Assembly (NCBI RefSeq): GCF_010499255.1
Contig: NZ_JAAGRN010000004.1
Span: 1 to 64,000, forward strand
Length of the DNA: 64,000 nucleotides
Direction: 5' to 3'
Source: Sheuella amnicola
GTDB taxonomy: Bacteria; Pseudomonadota; Gammaproteobacteria; Burkholderiales; Burkholderiaceae_B
The translations under genes were made by a program, and so were the position numbers. Below are positions 47,239-56,525 of the stretch, piece by piece; within the stretch, counting starts at the first letter, position 1, and each line of letters begins with the position of its first letter. The notes beneath the pieces were generated by a model. It was not told the DNA's origin and searched no databases. It worked only from the letters and a program-made list of their open reading frames with translations.

Positions 47239-48300
47239 ATGATTGAAATTAGCAATTTAAGTAAGTCGTACTCGACTCCAAAAGGGACTTTCGAGGCGCT
47301 GCGGGACATTAACCTGCATATAAAAGAAGGCGAGATTTTTGGTGTCATCGGACCTAGCGGCGCCGGTAAAAGCACGCTGGTCAAGTGTATCAATCTGCTC
47401 GAACGGGCAGATCGGGGAACCATCAAAATCGGCGGACAACTTTTGTCCGATCTAAGTGAGTCCGACCTGCGCGAGCAGCGTCGACGCATAGGCATGGTGT
47501 TCCAGGGGTTCAACCTGCTTGCTCGCCGAACTGTGTACGGAAACGTTGCGTTGCCGCTTGAAATCGCAGGCGTTTCGCCAAATGAAATCAAAGCACGCGT
47601 GACTCATTTGCTGGAACTTGTCGGGTTGACTCATCTGGCGGATCGGTTTCCGAATCAAATCAGTGGCGGTCAGAAGCAGCGCGTTGGCATCGCACGTGCG
47701 TTGGCCAATCACCCGGATGTTTTGTTGAGCGACGAAGCGACTTCTGCACTGGATCCGGAGACGACTCAGAGCATTTTGGCGCTGTTGCGGGATATCAATC
47801 GCCGCACGGGCGTGACGGTGATTCTGATCACGCACCAGATGGAAGTTGTACGCCAAATTTGCGGGCGTGTCGCCGTGCTGGATGGAGGAAAAATCATCGA
47901 ACAGGGTGATACCTTAAGCGTATTTTCCGAACCGAAGCATGCCGTGACGCGCAGTATGGTATCGGCGGCGACAGCATCGGATTTAACCGAAGAAACACTC
48001 AGCGCGCTGAACGTTCGAATGAACGCGATGCGAGAGCAAAAACCGCAAGCGCGTGTGGTGCTATGGCGTTTACAAATGTCGGGGGGTGACTCGGGTGACT
48101 TGATATCGACCTTGACGCGCGAACAGGGCATAACGCTTGTCATTGTTCAGGCAAGAGTCGAGGACATTCAGGGCGTGCCCGTCGGCACGATGTTTGTGAT
48201 TGCCCAGGCAGATCAGCAGGCGTTGAATTCGGCGTATCAATATATCTCTACTCATCACGCAACCATACAGGAGATCTCGCATGAGCCCGCAACTGCTTGA
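47239..48300 (+). CDS. metN: methionine ABC importer ATPase MetN
   Basis: 353 residues. ABC ATPase motifs: GPSGAGKST (about 40-48), QISGGQKQRVGIARAL, VLLSDEATSALDPET. The C-terminal part (about 265-353) is the ACT-like regulatory domain typical of MetN that binds methionine and inhibits transport. It overlaps metI by 20 bases and forms the metNIQ unit for D/L-methionine uptake. Confidence 0.94.
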   Translation: MIEISNLSKSYSTPKGTFEALRDINLHIKEGEIFGVIGPSGAGKSTLVKCINLLERADRGTIKIGGQLLSDLSESDLREQRRRIGMVFQGFNLLARRTVYGNVALPLEIAGVSPNEIKARVTHLLELVGLTHLADRFPNQISGGQKQRVGIARALANHPDVLLSDEATSALDPETTQSILALLRDINRRTGVTVILITHQMEVVRQICGRVAVLDGGKIIEQGDTLSVFSEPKHAVTRSMVSAATASDLTEETLSALNVRMNAMREQKPQARVVLWRLQMSGGDSGDLISTLTREQGITLVIVQARVEDIQGVPVGTMFVIAQADQQALNSAYQYISTHHATIQEISHEPATA

Positions 48301-48934
48301 GCTTTTATGGTTGTCCTTTCTGGAAACGCTGTTGATGGTTGGCGTGGCGGGTCTGTCTGCCGTAGTTTTCGGTATTCCGCTTGGCGTGGCATTAAGTGTG
48401 ACGGCAAAGGATGCCATGCTGCAAAACGGGGCTGTGAATAAAGTGCTGGGTAGTGTCGTCAACGCGACGAGATCTGTTCCTTTCGTGATTCTGATGGTGG
48501 CGATTATTCCGTTGACTCGACTGATTGCCGGGACATCGATCGGCACGCAGGCCGCGATTGTGCCACTGGCGATCGCCGCGATTCCATTCATGGCCCGCAT
48601 AGCCGAAAACGCATTGCGCGAGGTCGATCCCGGCCTGGTCATTGCGGCTCGTGCCATGGGAGCTACGCCAAGCCAGATCATTCGCAAAGTTTTGTTGCCC
48701 GAAGCCTTGCCCGGATTGATCGCGGCGACAACCGTGACGCTGGTGAGTTTGATCGGTTATTCGGCGATGGCCGGTGCAATCGGTGGCGGCGGATTGGGCG
48801 ACTTGGGCATCCGTTATGGTTATCAGAGATTTCTGCCTGAAGTCATGCTGGCGGTAGTGGTTGTTCTGATCGCATTGGTGCAATGTTTGCAAAGCTTGGG
48901 TGACTGGTTGGTCAGGCGGCTTTCGCACCGGTGA
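48281..48934 (+). CDS. metI: methionine ABC importer permease MetI
   Basis: 217 residues, five or so membrane segments. Family motifs: FLETLLMVGVAGLSAVVFGIPLGVAL, VNATRSVPFVILMV, and the coupling-helix EAA region AARAMGATPSQIIRKVLLPEALPG. CAGGAG precedes the ATG inside metN. It forms the membrane channel with MetN. Confidence 0.95.
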   Translation: MSPQLLELLWLSFLETLLMVGVAGLSAVVFGIPLGVALSVTAKDAMLQNGAVNKVLGSVVNATRSVPFVILMVAIIPLTRLIAGTSIGTQAAIVPLAIAAIPFMARIAENALREVDPGLVIAARAMGATPSQIIRKVLLPEALPGLIAATTVTLVSLIGYSAMAGAIGGGGLGDLGIRYGYQRFLPEVMLAVVVVLIALVQCLQSLGDWLVRRLSHR

Positions 48935-48992
48935 AATGCAGACCGGATTATTTTTTCAAAGCAGTATTTACCATCAAGAGAAAGGTGTTTCG

Positions 48993-49790
48993 ATGAAATT
49001 CATTTTTACAAAAGCACTCGCCACAATAGCATTGGGCGTGTTGGGTCTGTCGCAGACCGCATTGGCGCAAGACAAGCCGTTTAAAGTTGGTGTCACTGCC
49101 GGACCGCATGCCCAGATCATGGAAGTTGTTAAAGAGCAGGCCGCAAAAGAAGGCCTGAAAATTCAGATCGTCGAGTTTACGGATTACGTCCAGCCCAATG
49201 CCGCATTGGCTGCCGGAGACTTGGATTTGAATAGCTATCAGCATCAGCCCTACCTTGATACCGCTAATAAGGATCGTGGTTACAAGCTGGCAACCGTGGG
49301 CAAAACCGTGATTTTCCCGATAGGTATTTACAGCAAGAAAATCAAGTCCTTGAAAGATTTTCCCCAGGGCGGCAAATTCTCGTTGCCCAATGATCCGACC
49401 AACGGTGGACGTGCCTTGTTGCTGTTGCAAGACCAAGGACTGATTAAGCTGCGTGCGGATGCCGGCCTGAAAGCCACGCCGATTGACGTGGTTGAAAATC
49501 CGAAGAAGATCAAATTCATCGAACTTGACGCCGCTCAGTTGCCGCGTTCGTTGGACGATGTGGATGCAGGTGCCGTTAACACAAACTTTGCTCTGGAAGC
49601 CGGACTCAAGCCGGGTCGCGATTCAATCGCGATGGAATCACCCAACTCGCCCTATGCCAACATTCTGGTTGTGCAGGAGAAAAACAAGACCGATCCGCGC
49701 GTTCTGCAATTCGTGAAAATTTACCAGACGCCTGTTGTCAGAGAGTTCATCATCAAGAAGTACGATAACTCGGTTGTGCCCGCATTCTAA
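48993..49790 (+). CDS. metQ: methionine-binding protein MetQ
   Basis: 265 residues from ATG 48993, with GAGAAAGG upstream; an earlier in-frame start would overlap metI. NlpA/MetQ family: VGVTAGPHAQIMEVVKEQA, VEFTDYVQPNAALAAGDLDLNSYQHQPYL, IGIYSKKIKSL, DAGAVNTNFALEAGL. The signal peptide ends ALAQ with no lipobox Cys, so it should be a soluble periplasmic protein rather than a lipoprotein like E. coli MetQ. Confidence 0.94.
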   Translation: MKFIFTKALATIALGVLGLSQTALAQDKPFKVGVTAGPHAQIMEVVKEQAAKEGLKIQIVEFTDYVQPNAALAAGDLDLNSYQHQPYLDTANKDRGYKLATVGKTVIFPIGIYSKKIKSLKDFPQGGKFSLPNDPTNGGRALLLLQDQGLIKLRADAGLKATPIDVVENPKKIKFIELDAAQLPRSLDDVDAGAVNTNFALEAGLKPGRDSIAMESPNSPYANILVVQEKNKTDPRVLQFVKIYQTPVVREFIIKKYDNSVVPAF

Positions 49791-49805
49791 GCTGAGTCAA
49801 CTTGC

Positions 49806-51002
49806 TTATCCGGATGATTTCGATTGATTTATCGGAATCATCCAGAGCGCGATAAATACACTCATCCCCAAGCCCCAAGTCAGCCAAAGCGAGTTCGAAC
49901 CCCATTCGGACAATGCCAGTCCGAAGACGAACGGTGCTGCGGCTTGAGCAAATTTTGACGGCATCATGAGCCATCCTTGTCTTTGACCATATCCTTTGGT
50001 TCCGTATATGGCTAATGGAAGCGTGCCTCTCGAAATAATCAATACGCCATTGCCAAGTCCGTGCAGAACCACAAAAGGCAAGGCAAACGGGGCGCCGATC
50101 AGTAGTAGCAAGGCCCCACTCAAGGGATGCGCGAGTGCCGCAATGCGCGTGCCGATGAGAGGGTGTATTTTGCGCAAGAAAGCGAAATCGATCAGTCGAC
50201 CCATGACCTGAGATGGCCCAACGAGCGCGCCGATCGAGAACGCCACCGCTAACGGGACGCCCATGCCTTCAAGCAGTCGAGGCAGGTGCGACATAAGGGC
50301 CATGCCGATGAAGGCGCTGATGGCAAATACAAAGGCGAGCAAATAACCGGTGAGCTTGCTTGGCTCCGGTGGTTGGGATGGCTCTTCAATCTTGATTTGC
50401 AAATCGGATGCCGCAGGCGCGGCATTGTTGACGCGCGTTTTCGATATTGAAGGCAATAAGCTGTGCAAGGGCAAACCAAAGCACAAATGCAATAAAGCCC
50501 AGAACCAGCATACCCCTCTCCAGCCGTAACGCGATTCGACGTAAACGGAAGATGTCCAGCCGACGGCGCTTGCGAAGCCTGCCAGAAGCGTGACGCCTGT
50601 GATCGCATTACGGGAGTTTTTGCCGATTAATCTGACAATGGCGGAAAATGCGACCTCGAACAAGCCCATTGCCATTCCAAATCCGATTATCGCGAACGAT
50701 ATAAATAACGAGAGCGTTCCGATCGATAAGGCCATGAGGATGAGTCCTATGGCGAAAATAACGTTCGACATCATCAGTACGGGTCGACCACCCATCCGAT
50801 CGACCAAGCGACCGGCGAATGGCCCGGCCAAGCCCGAAACCGCGAGAGCCATGGAATAGGCGGCGAAAAAAAGGCTGTTCGATAATTCGAGTTCCTGGCA
50901 GGCTGCTGCGGCAATCACCGCAGGTAAATAATGCGTCGCCCCGGAGGCAAGGATTTGAGCTGCGCCGACTACACCGACGGAACGATAGACAAGGTTGATC
51001 AT
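49806..51002 (-). CDS. MFS transporter
   Basis: 398 residues with about twelve membrane segments in two halves. The intracellular loop motif is FAGRLVDRMGGRPVLM after segment 2. A central polar loop (about 193-213, SKTRVNNAAPAASDLQIKIEE) separates the halves. Substrate cannot be assigned. It is divergent from the LysR gene at 51156, a common regulator-carrier pairing. Its 3' end carries a 13-bp hairpin (49812-49843) facing the end of metQ. Confidence 0.88.
   Translation of the reverse strand: MINLVYRSVGVVGAAQILASGATHYLPAVIAAAACQELELSNSLFFAAYSMALAVSGLAGPFAGRLVDRMGGRPVLMMSNVIFAIGLILMALSIGTLSLFISFAIIGFGMAMGLFEVAFSAIVRLIGKNSRNAITGVTLLAGFASAVGWTSSVYVESRYGWRGVCWFWALLHLCFGLPLHSLLPSISKTRVNNAAPAASDLQIKIEEPSQPPEPSKLTGYLLAFVFAISAFIGMALMSHLPRLLEGMGVPLAVAFSIGALVGPSQVMGRLIDFAFLRKIHPLIGTRIAALAHPLSGALLLLIGAPFALPFVVLHGLGNGVLIISRGTLPLAIYGTKGYGQRQGWLMMPSKFAQAAAPFVFGLALSEWGSNSLWLTWGLGMSVFIALWMIPINQSKSSG
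49812..49843. terminator. hairpin at the metQ/MFS convergent end
   Basis: GGATGATTTCGAT pairs with ATCGGAATCATCC (13 pairs, one G-U) around a 6-base loop. It lies 22 bases after the metQ stop, inside the last codons of the MFS gene. There is no T-tract, so a terminator role is tentative. Confidence 0.35.
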
Positions 51003-51155
51003 GCGGACTTCGGACAGGAGAAAAGATCGGTCAATGCAAGATCTTCAATCGGATTCACTCAATTTGCAAGCTCGCCGAATTTGAAAACCGGCATAAAGAC
51101 GAGTCGCATGTTAGATTCTTTTTTTGTCGATTCATAATGAAAGTGCGAATTGCCG

Positions 51156-52064
51156 ATGCGGTATGAACTCACCGATTTGAGATTGTTTTTAGCGATCGCC
51201 GAGGCGCAAAGCTTAACGGTTGGTGCGAATCACGTCCATTTGACGGCATCATCAGCGAGTTATCGCTTGAAAAACCTGGAGTCGGCGATGGGCATGCCGC
51301 TTTTTGTCCGAACATCGCGGGGCATGGAATTGACTCCGGGGGGGCAGGTTGTGCTTCAGCACGTCAGATCCACGCTTGCCGGCCTTGAACGGATGCATGG
51401 CGAGGTCGGAGGGTTTACTTCCGGTCTGAAGGGTAGCGTCCGATTGTTCGCAAACAGCAGTTCCTTGAATGGTTTCATTGTGCCGAGCTTGAGTCGATTT
51501 TTATCGGCTCATCCCAGCGTCAACGTTGTTTTGGAAGAAAAAACCAGCCAGACGATTCTTTCAGCAGTCGTCGCCCAGGAAGCGGATATCGGAATTTTCG
51601 CAGGGCAAACTGAATCGACTGATGTCACTGCCCATCGGTATGCGATCGATGAATTGATTCTGGTTGCGCCTGTCAATCATCCTATCGCTGCGCATCAATC
51701 ATTGCGGTTTGCGGCGGCCCTTGAGCTGGATTTTGTTTGCATGAGCAAAGCGAGCAGCAACTACGCGTTTTTGCAGGAAATATCCCAGAAACTGGGGCGT
51801 AGTCCAAACGTCAGAATACATGCGCACACCTTCGATGCGCTACTGAACCTGGTAGCCGACGGCGTGGGCGTCGCATTGGTTCCGCGAAGTGTGACGGTGG
51901 ACGCAATACGCGCCAATCGCGTGGCCGAGGTCATCCTGAGGGAAACCTGGGCGCGTCGCGAACTGACGTTGATTACAAAGGCCGGTATTCAGTTGTCCGC
52001 ATATGTCGAGTCTGTCGCTCAATATTTGCTGACAGACCCGATTGTCGTATCCACTCGGGGTTAG
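51156..52064 (+). CDS. LysR family transcriptional regulator
   Basis: 302 residues from ATG 51156; a TTG two codons earlier is possible. The N-terminal helix-turn-helix reads LTDLRLFLAIAEAQSLTVGANHVHLTASSASYRLKNLESAMGMPLFVRT, followed by the LysR substrate-binding domain (about 90-300). It is divergent from the MFS carrier and also lies upstream of the convergent acyl-CoA genes. The inducer is unknown. Confidence 0.92.
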   Translation: MRYELTDLRLFLAIAEAQSLTVGANHVHLTASSASYRLKNLESAMGMPLFVRTSRGMELTPGGQVVLQHVRSTLAGLERMHGEVGGFTSGLKGSVRLFANSSSLNGFIVPSLSRFLSAHPSVNVVLEEKTSQTILSAVVAQEADIGIFAGQTESTDVTAHRYAIDELILVAPVNHPIAAHQSLRFAAALELDFVCMSKASSNYAFLQEISQKLGRSPNVRIHAHTFDALLNLVADGVGVALVPRSVTVDAIRANRVAEVILRETWARRELTLITKAGIQLSAYVESVAQYLLTDPIVVSTRG

Positions 52065-52076
52065 CCGCTCGGAAAT

Positions 52077-52865
52077 TCAGGATTTCTTTTTGCGCTTGTG
52101 CTCCAGAAACTCGTTCATGAATTTCTGAGGCTCGCCTGTTTCGAACGCTTTGCCGAACTCTTGCACGGTATCGTTGATTGCATCGGTCAAAGAAAGTTTT
52201 TCCCAGCGCCTGAGCAAAGTCTTTTGCTGGCGCAAGACAGCGGGTCCGATGGCGGCGAAGTTTTGCGCGATCTTCATCGTGCGGGCATCCAGTTCTTCCA
52301 TCGGCACGGATTCGTTGATTAATCCCCAATTCAGGGCTTGCTCGGATCCGATATTTTCACCGCTTAGCAGCATCCATGCAGCACGCGACTCCCCGATCAG
52401 TTTTGGCATCAATGTGGCGTGAATGACTGAGGGTATCCCGACTTTGACTTCAGGCATTCCGAATTGCGTGCCATGGGATGCGATACGCACATCGCAAGCC
52501 ATGGCAAATTCAAGTCCGCCTCCCAGACACCAGCCAGGGATGCGTGCGATGACAGGGACCGGAAAGCAGCGAACTGCTTCACATAGGTCTCGCAAGCCTG
52601 TAATGAATTGCATGGCTGTTTCGCGCGTCAGCCCGGACATTTCACTAATGTCGGCACCCGCCACAAAAGCTTTGTCTCCCGAGCCCCGCAAAATCAATGT
52701 CCTGACATCCTGATGCAATGCGAGGCGATTAAGCGCTGCGGTCAGATCTTTAATGACTGGTGTGGACAGAATGTTTAAGGTGCCGGCTTCACGAATGGAG
52801 AGGGTTGCAACGCCCGATGCGTCCATTTCTGCGTGTGCATGCTTGAGATCAATGACAGTATTCAT
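52077..52865 (-). CDS. enoyl-CoA hydratase/isomerase family protein
   Basis: 262 residues, crotonase fold. Oxyanion-hole segments are seen at KAFVAGADISEM and IPGWCLGGGLEFAMACDVRIAS. The catalytic-Glu region is QFGMPEVKVGIPSVIHATLMPKLIG: the first Glu (PEVKVG) is present, while the second usual Glu position reads Ser/Val, so hydration versus isomerisation is uncertain. It is the last gene of a minus-strand unit with a Bug receptor (9 bases) and a CoA-transferase. Confidence 0.87.
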   Translation of the reverse strand: MNTVIDLKHAHAEMDASGVATLSIREAGTLNILSTPVIKDLTAALNRLALHQDVRTLILRGSGDKAFVAGADISEMSGLTRETAMQFITGLRDLCEAVRCFPVPVIARIPGWCLGGGLEFAMACDVRIASHGTQFGMPEVKVGIPSVIHATLMPKLIGESRAAWMLLSGENIGSEQALNWGLINESVPMEELDARTMKIAQNFAAIGPAVLRQQKTLLRRWEKLSLTDAINDTVQEFGKAFETGEPQKFMNEFLEHKRKKKS

Positions 52866-52874
52866 GTTTATTTA

Positions 52875-53849
52875 TCAATTGAGTTTATTGAAACCGATGT
52901 CTTTCACGACTTTTACCCATTGCGCATTCGATTGTTGAATCAATTCGCCGAAATCTTTCCTGGACATCGGACTTGGAATGGCGCCTTGTTTTTCGATCGC
53001 AGCAACGGTCTCGGGGTCTTTCAACGCCTGGGTGACAGCTTGATTCAGTGTATCGAGAATAGCATCGGGCGTATTGGCCGGAGCAGCCAGCCCGAACCAT
53101 GAGGGATTATTCAGTTTTGGAATACCCACTTCGGCATAAGTTGGAACATTGGGCAATGCTTTGAGGCGCTCTTTGGCCGCAACAACAAGCGGACGGATGC
53201 GTTGACCCTGGATCAATGCGAATGAAGAGGGAATATTATCGAAAACAACCTGCAATTGACCTGCAACCAGATCATTCAAAGCCGGGCCCAGTCCTTTGTA
53301 TGGAACGTGCAACATTTTTGTTCCGGTCACGGACATGAATAATTCGCCGTTCATGTGGCTCAGTCCGCCATTGCCCGAAGATCCGAATGCGTATTTGCCA
53401 GGATTGTCTTTCAGAAGCTTGATGAATTGTTCCATGTTTTTGGCAGGCAAATCAGGATTCACGACTAGAACGTTCGGCACATCGGCCAAATTACTAATGG
53501 GAGCAAAGTCTTTAACCGGATCGTACGGGCTTCTTTCGTAAACGTTTGGATTGACCGCATGGGAGCTTTCGACCGCCATCACAAGGGTGTATCCATCTGC
53601 AGGTTGCTTAGCCGCGTATGCGCTGCCGACGCTGCCACCCGCACCCGGTTTGTTTTCGATCACGATGGTCTGGCCGAGAATCGTGCCCAGTTTGACGCCC
53701 ACGACACGTGCAATGATATCTGTCGTGCCGCCCACGGCGTAAGGGACAACCAGCTTGATCGGCTTGTCGGGGTAAGCCGCCGCAGCGATCGATGTGTGGG
53801 CCGTCACATAAACACAGCCCAAGAGCAGGGCGATCGATTTGAATTTCAT
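52875..53849 (-). CDS. Bug (TctC) family periplasmic solute receptor
   Basis: 324 residues. A signal peptide (about 1-25, ending SIAAAAYP) is followed by YPDKPIKLVVPYAVGGTTDIIARVVG, the family opening, then VIENKPGAGGSVGSAYAAKQPADGYTL and the C-terminal LNQAVTQALKDPETVAAIEKQGA. Bug proteins bind carboxylates or related compounds, often without a linked permease, and are greatly expanded in Bordetella and relatives. AAGGAC precedes the ATG. Grouped with acyl-CoA enzymes. Confidence 0.94.
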   Translation of the reverse strand: MKFKSIALLLGCVYVTAHTSIAAAAYPDKPIKLVVPYAVGGTTDIIARVVGVKLGTILGQTIVIENKPGAGGSVGSAYAAKQPADGYTLVMAVESSHAVNPNVYERSPYDPVKDFAPISNLADVPNVLVVNPDLPAKNMEQFIKLLKDNPGKYAFGSSGNGGLSHMNGELFMSVTGTKMLHVPYKGLGPALNDLVAGQLQVVFDNIPSSFALIQGQRIRPLVVAAKERLKALPNVPTYAEVGIPKLNNPSWFGLAAPANTPDAILDTLNQAVTQALKDPETVAAIEKQGAIPSPMSRKDFGELIQQSNAQWVKVVKDIGFNKLN

Positions 53850-53861
53850 GGATATGTCCTT

Positions 53862-55022
53862 TTAATAATTTTGTGTATGTTGACCCAAGGTCGGTGGAGC
53901 TTGATCTGCAGTCATGGCCGGGCTGCCATAGAGTAGTGGATTGCGAACCAATTGCATCTTGCCGAACTTCGGGTGTTCAATTGTCTGAAGCATTTCTCTG
54001 TGCTGCACTTGCGGATGAGCAAACACCTCGTCAAGCGTGTGGATCGGACCCCAAGGAACATTATTCGCATCAAATGCTTCGGTCCAAGCTTTACGCGAGC
54101 GAGTTTTGAATAGATCGATTAACAACGGGCGCAACATGTCCATGTTTTTGAGTCGATTCGAGTTCATCTTGTATCGATCATCGCTTGCCCATTGCGGACG
54201 TTGCGCCAAATTGCAGAATCTTTCGAATTGACCATCATTTCCGATCGCCAGAATAAGATGCCCATCTGAGCAGGCAAAAACTTCATAGGGTGCACAATTT
54301 GGATGTGCATTGCCTGTTCTTTCGGGAGTTTTTCCGCTAACCAGATAGTTCGCCCCCTGGTTTGCGTTCATCGCCACGGCAACATCAAGCAGACAGATAT
54401 CCAGAGCCATGCCTATTCCGGTTGTGTCACGTTGTCGTAACGCGGCAAGCACGGCCGTGGTGGCATACATGCCAGTCATCAGATCGACGACGGCCACGCC
54501 CGTGCGCAATGGGCCCGCGCCCGGTGTGCCATCCGGATGACCGGTATAGCTCATCAATCCCCCCATTCCCTGAAAGACGTAGTCATATCCGGGCTTGTCC
54601 GCCATAGGCCCTGTTTGACCAAAGCCTGTGATCGACAAGTAAACCAGGCGAGGATTGATTTTGTGCAGGGAGGCGAAATCCAGGCCGTATTTAGCCAAGC
54701 CGCCCGCTTTGAAATTTTCGACGAAAATGTCCGCGTCTTTGACGAGTCGACGAACCTGGTCTGCGCCTTCAGGCGTTGAGAAGTCGACAGCAATTGATTG
54801 CTTGCCTCTGTTGCACGCCATGAAATAGGCCGACATGGTGTCCGATCCATCGGTCGAGCTTATGTCCGGTGGTCCCCACCCCCGAGTATCGTCTCCACGA
54901 CCCGGATGCTCGAGCTTGAGGACTTGCGCGCCCATATCTGCCAGATTTTGAGTGCACCAGGGACCCGCGAGTATTCGGGATATGTCAACGACTTTGACGT
55001 CCTTCAAGGCATGGTGAAGCAT
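53862..55022 (-). CDS. CaiB/BaiF family CoA-transferase
   Basis: 386 residues from ATG 55022; AGGA lies 7 bases upstream, favouring it over an upstream start. Class III CoA-transferase: VKVVDISRILAGPWCTQNLADMGAQVLKLEHPGRGDDTR, then FQGMGGLMSYTGHPDG, and VAVVDLMTGMYA with the catalytic Asp. It moves CoA between carboxylates in the cytosol, activating an incoming acid. Substrate unknown. Divergent from a second Bug receptor. Confidence 0.93.
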   Translation of the reverse strand: MLHHALKDVKVVDISRILAGPWCTQNLADMGAQVLKLEHPGRGDDTRGWGPPDISSTDGSDTMSAYFMACNRGKQSIAVDFSTPEGADQVRRLVKDADIFVENFKAGGLAKYGLDFASLHKINPRLVYLSITGFGQTGPMADKPGYDYVFQGMGGLMSYTGHPDGTPGAGPLRTGVAVVDLMTGMYATTAVLAALRQRDTTGIGMALDICLLDVAVAMNANQGANYLVSGKTPERTGNAHPNCAPYEVFACSDGHLILAIGNDGQFERFCNLAQRPQWASDDRYKMNSNRLKNMDMLRPLLIDLFKTRSRKAWTEAFDANNVPWGPIHTLDEVFAHPQVQHREMLQTIEHPKFGKMQLVRNPLLYGSPAMTADQAPPTLGQHTQNY

Positions 55023-55093
55023 GGATTTTCCTGCAAGATCACTTGTTGGCGGCAATTCTGGCAGTTTTCATCCGTACCGGACAGTTTAATTTT

Positions 55094-55112
55094 TCGAATT
55101 GAGCGTTCGAAA
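55094..55112. promoter_or_regulatory. paired TTCGAA sites in the CoA-transferase/Bug gap
   Basis: TTCGAA-TTGAGCG-TTCGAA spans 55094-55112, two identical 6-base palindromes 13 bases apart centre to centre. They lie in the 145-base divergent gap between CaiB (55022) and Bug (55168). The spacing suits a dimeric regulator such as the LysR proteins nearby. Confidence 0.45.
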
Positions 55113-55167
55113 TTTTCGGATTGCCACCGGGTTGAATCCCAAACATACTGAAAAAAAGGAGACAGCC

Positions 55168-56145
55168 ATGAAACGATCGTTACTTCAATCATTATTGTTC
55201 GCAGCTTCCGGGTTACTGACGGTGATGTCATCGGACGCGCGAGCTGCGTATCCGGACAAGCCGGTTACCCTCGTGGTGTCATTCGCCCCCGGCGGCATGA
55301 CCGACACGGTTGGTCGCATACTCGCAACCGAGTTGGGAAAAAAGTTTGGTCAAACCTTTGTGGTTGAAAACAAAGCGGGTGCGGCAGGTCAGGTTGGAAC
55401 AGAATACGTCGCGCGCCAGAAAAATGATGGCTACACCTTGTTGATCAGCGCAACAGGTCATGTCATTGGACCGGCGGTCAGTTCAAATGTCAGATATCAA
55501 CCGGTCAAGGATTTCGAACCCATCGCCATTTTGGCGCGTGCGCCTAATCTGTTTGTGGTGAATCCAAAATTGCCAGTGAATAACCTGTCCGAGTTCATCG
55601 CCTGGGGAAAGGCGCAAAAATCCGTTCCCTACGGATCGGCGGGATTCGGCGGGTCGACTCATCTTGGCGGTGAGTTGTTCAGGCATGTCGCGGGCGTGCC
55701 GCTGGAACATGTTCCGTACAAAGGGGCCTCACCTGCAACCTTGGCCTTGGTCTCTGGCGAAATACCCTTTGCGATTCAAGACTCGATGAGTGTCGCGCCC
55801 TATATCAAATCAGGACAGTTGCGCCCGATCGCGGTGGCAAGTGCTAATCGAAGCGGATTGTTTCCGGACTTGAAGACCGTGTCCGACTCCGGATTCCAGG
55901 GGTTCGATGTTTATACCTGGTTGGGTTTGTATGCTCCGGCGGGAACAGATTCGAAGATTGTCGCCGAGTTGAACGCGGCAACGAATCAAATCATGAATTC
56001 TCCGGAAATGACAGAGCGCCTTCAGCAACAAAATAGCGAACCGGGCGGTGTCATGACGCCCGTTCAGGTCAAAGATTTCGTTCAAACCGAAACTGAAAAG
56101 TGGAAGGAAATGGTCAAGGTCACCGGAGTCAAGGTGGACAACTGA
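55168..56145 (+). CDS. Bug (TctC) family periplasmic solute receptor
   Basis: 325 residues from ATG 55168, with AAGGAGAC upstream. The signal peptide (about 1-25) ends DARAAYPDKPV; the family opening VVSFAPGGMTDTVGRILATELG and VVENKAGAAGQVGTEYVARQKNDGYTL follow. The C-terminus overlaps the next gene (TGATG). It opens a plus-strand unit Bug-DUF35-thiolase-like, so the captured acid may be the substrate of that pathway. Confidence 0.94.
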   Translation: MKRSLLQSLLFAASGLLTVMSSDARAAYPDKPVTLVVSFAPGGMTDTVGRILATELGKKFGQTFVVENKAGAAGQVGTEYVARQKNDGYTLLISATGHVIGPAVSSNVRYQPVKDFEPIAILARAPNLFVVNPKLPVNNLSEFIAWGKAQKSVPYGSAGFGGSTHLGGELFRHVAGVPLEHVPYKGASPATLALVSGEIPFAIQDSMSVAPYIKSGQLRPIAVASANRSGLFPDLKTVSDSGFQGFDVYTWLGLYAPAGTDSKIVAELNAATNQIMNSPEMTERLQQQNSEPGGVMTPVQVKDFVQTETEKWKEMVKVTGVKVDN

Positions 56146-56525
56146 TGATGTCGAAAATTCAATCTGCGGATCAAAGATATTTTGAGTACTTAAGTCAGAA
56201 TGTTTTTGAAATACCGAAGTGCGGTGAGTGTGGGAAATTTCATTTTTTCCCCAGAGTGCTTTGCCCGTTCTGCGGATCGGAAAATTTGCAGTGGACCGCG
56301 CCAACCGGATTCGCTACTGTTTATTCGACAACAACCGTTCGCAGGCAAGAGGGAGATTACAACGTATCGCTGATCGAGCTCGAGGAAGGGCCGCGTTTGA
56401 TGAGTCGCGTTGAAGGAATCGATCCGGATGAAGTCCGGATCGGATTAAAGGTGCGTACACACATACTTCAGCGCGAGGATGGCCCCATGCTTGTATTCGT
56501 CAAGAGAGAGAACATTGAACACTAA
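56145..56525 (+). CDS. DUF35 (Zn-ribbon/OB-fold) acyl-CoA-binding protein
   Basis: 126 residues from ATG 56145, overlapping the Bug stop. A rubredoxin-like zinc ribbon is visible, C-x2-C-x10-C-x2-C (CGECGKFHFFPRVLCPFCGS, about 26-45), followed by an OB fold (TGFATVYSTTTVRR, NVSLIELEEGPRLMSRVEG). DUF35 proteins partner with thiolase-fold enzymes, for example ChsH2 with the Ltp2 aldolase and BbsA with BbsB, helping bind the acyl-CoA. The thiolase-like partner starts within its last codons. Confidence 0.9.
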   Translation: MMSKIQSADQRYFEYLSQNVFEIPKCGECGKFHFFPRVLCPFCGSENLQWTAPTGFATVYSTTTVRRQEGDYNVSLIELEEGPRLMSRVEGIDPDEVRIGLKVRTHILQREDGPMLVFVKRENIEH

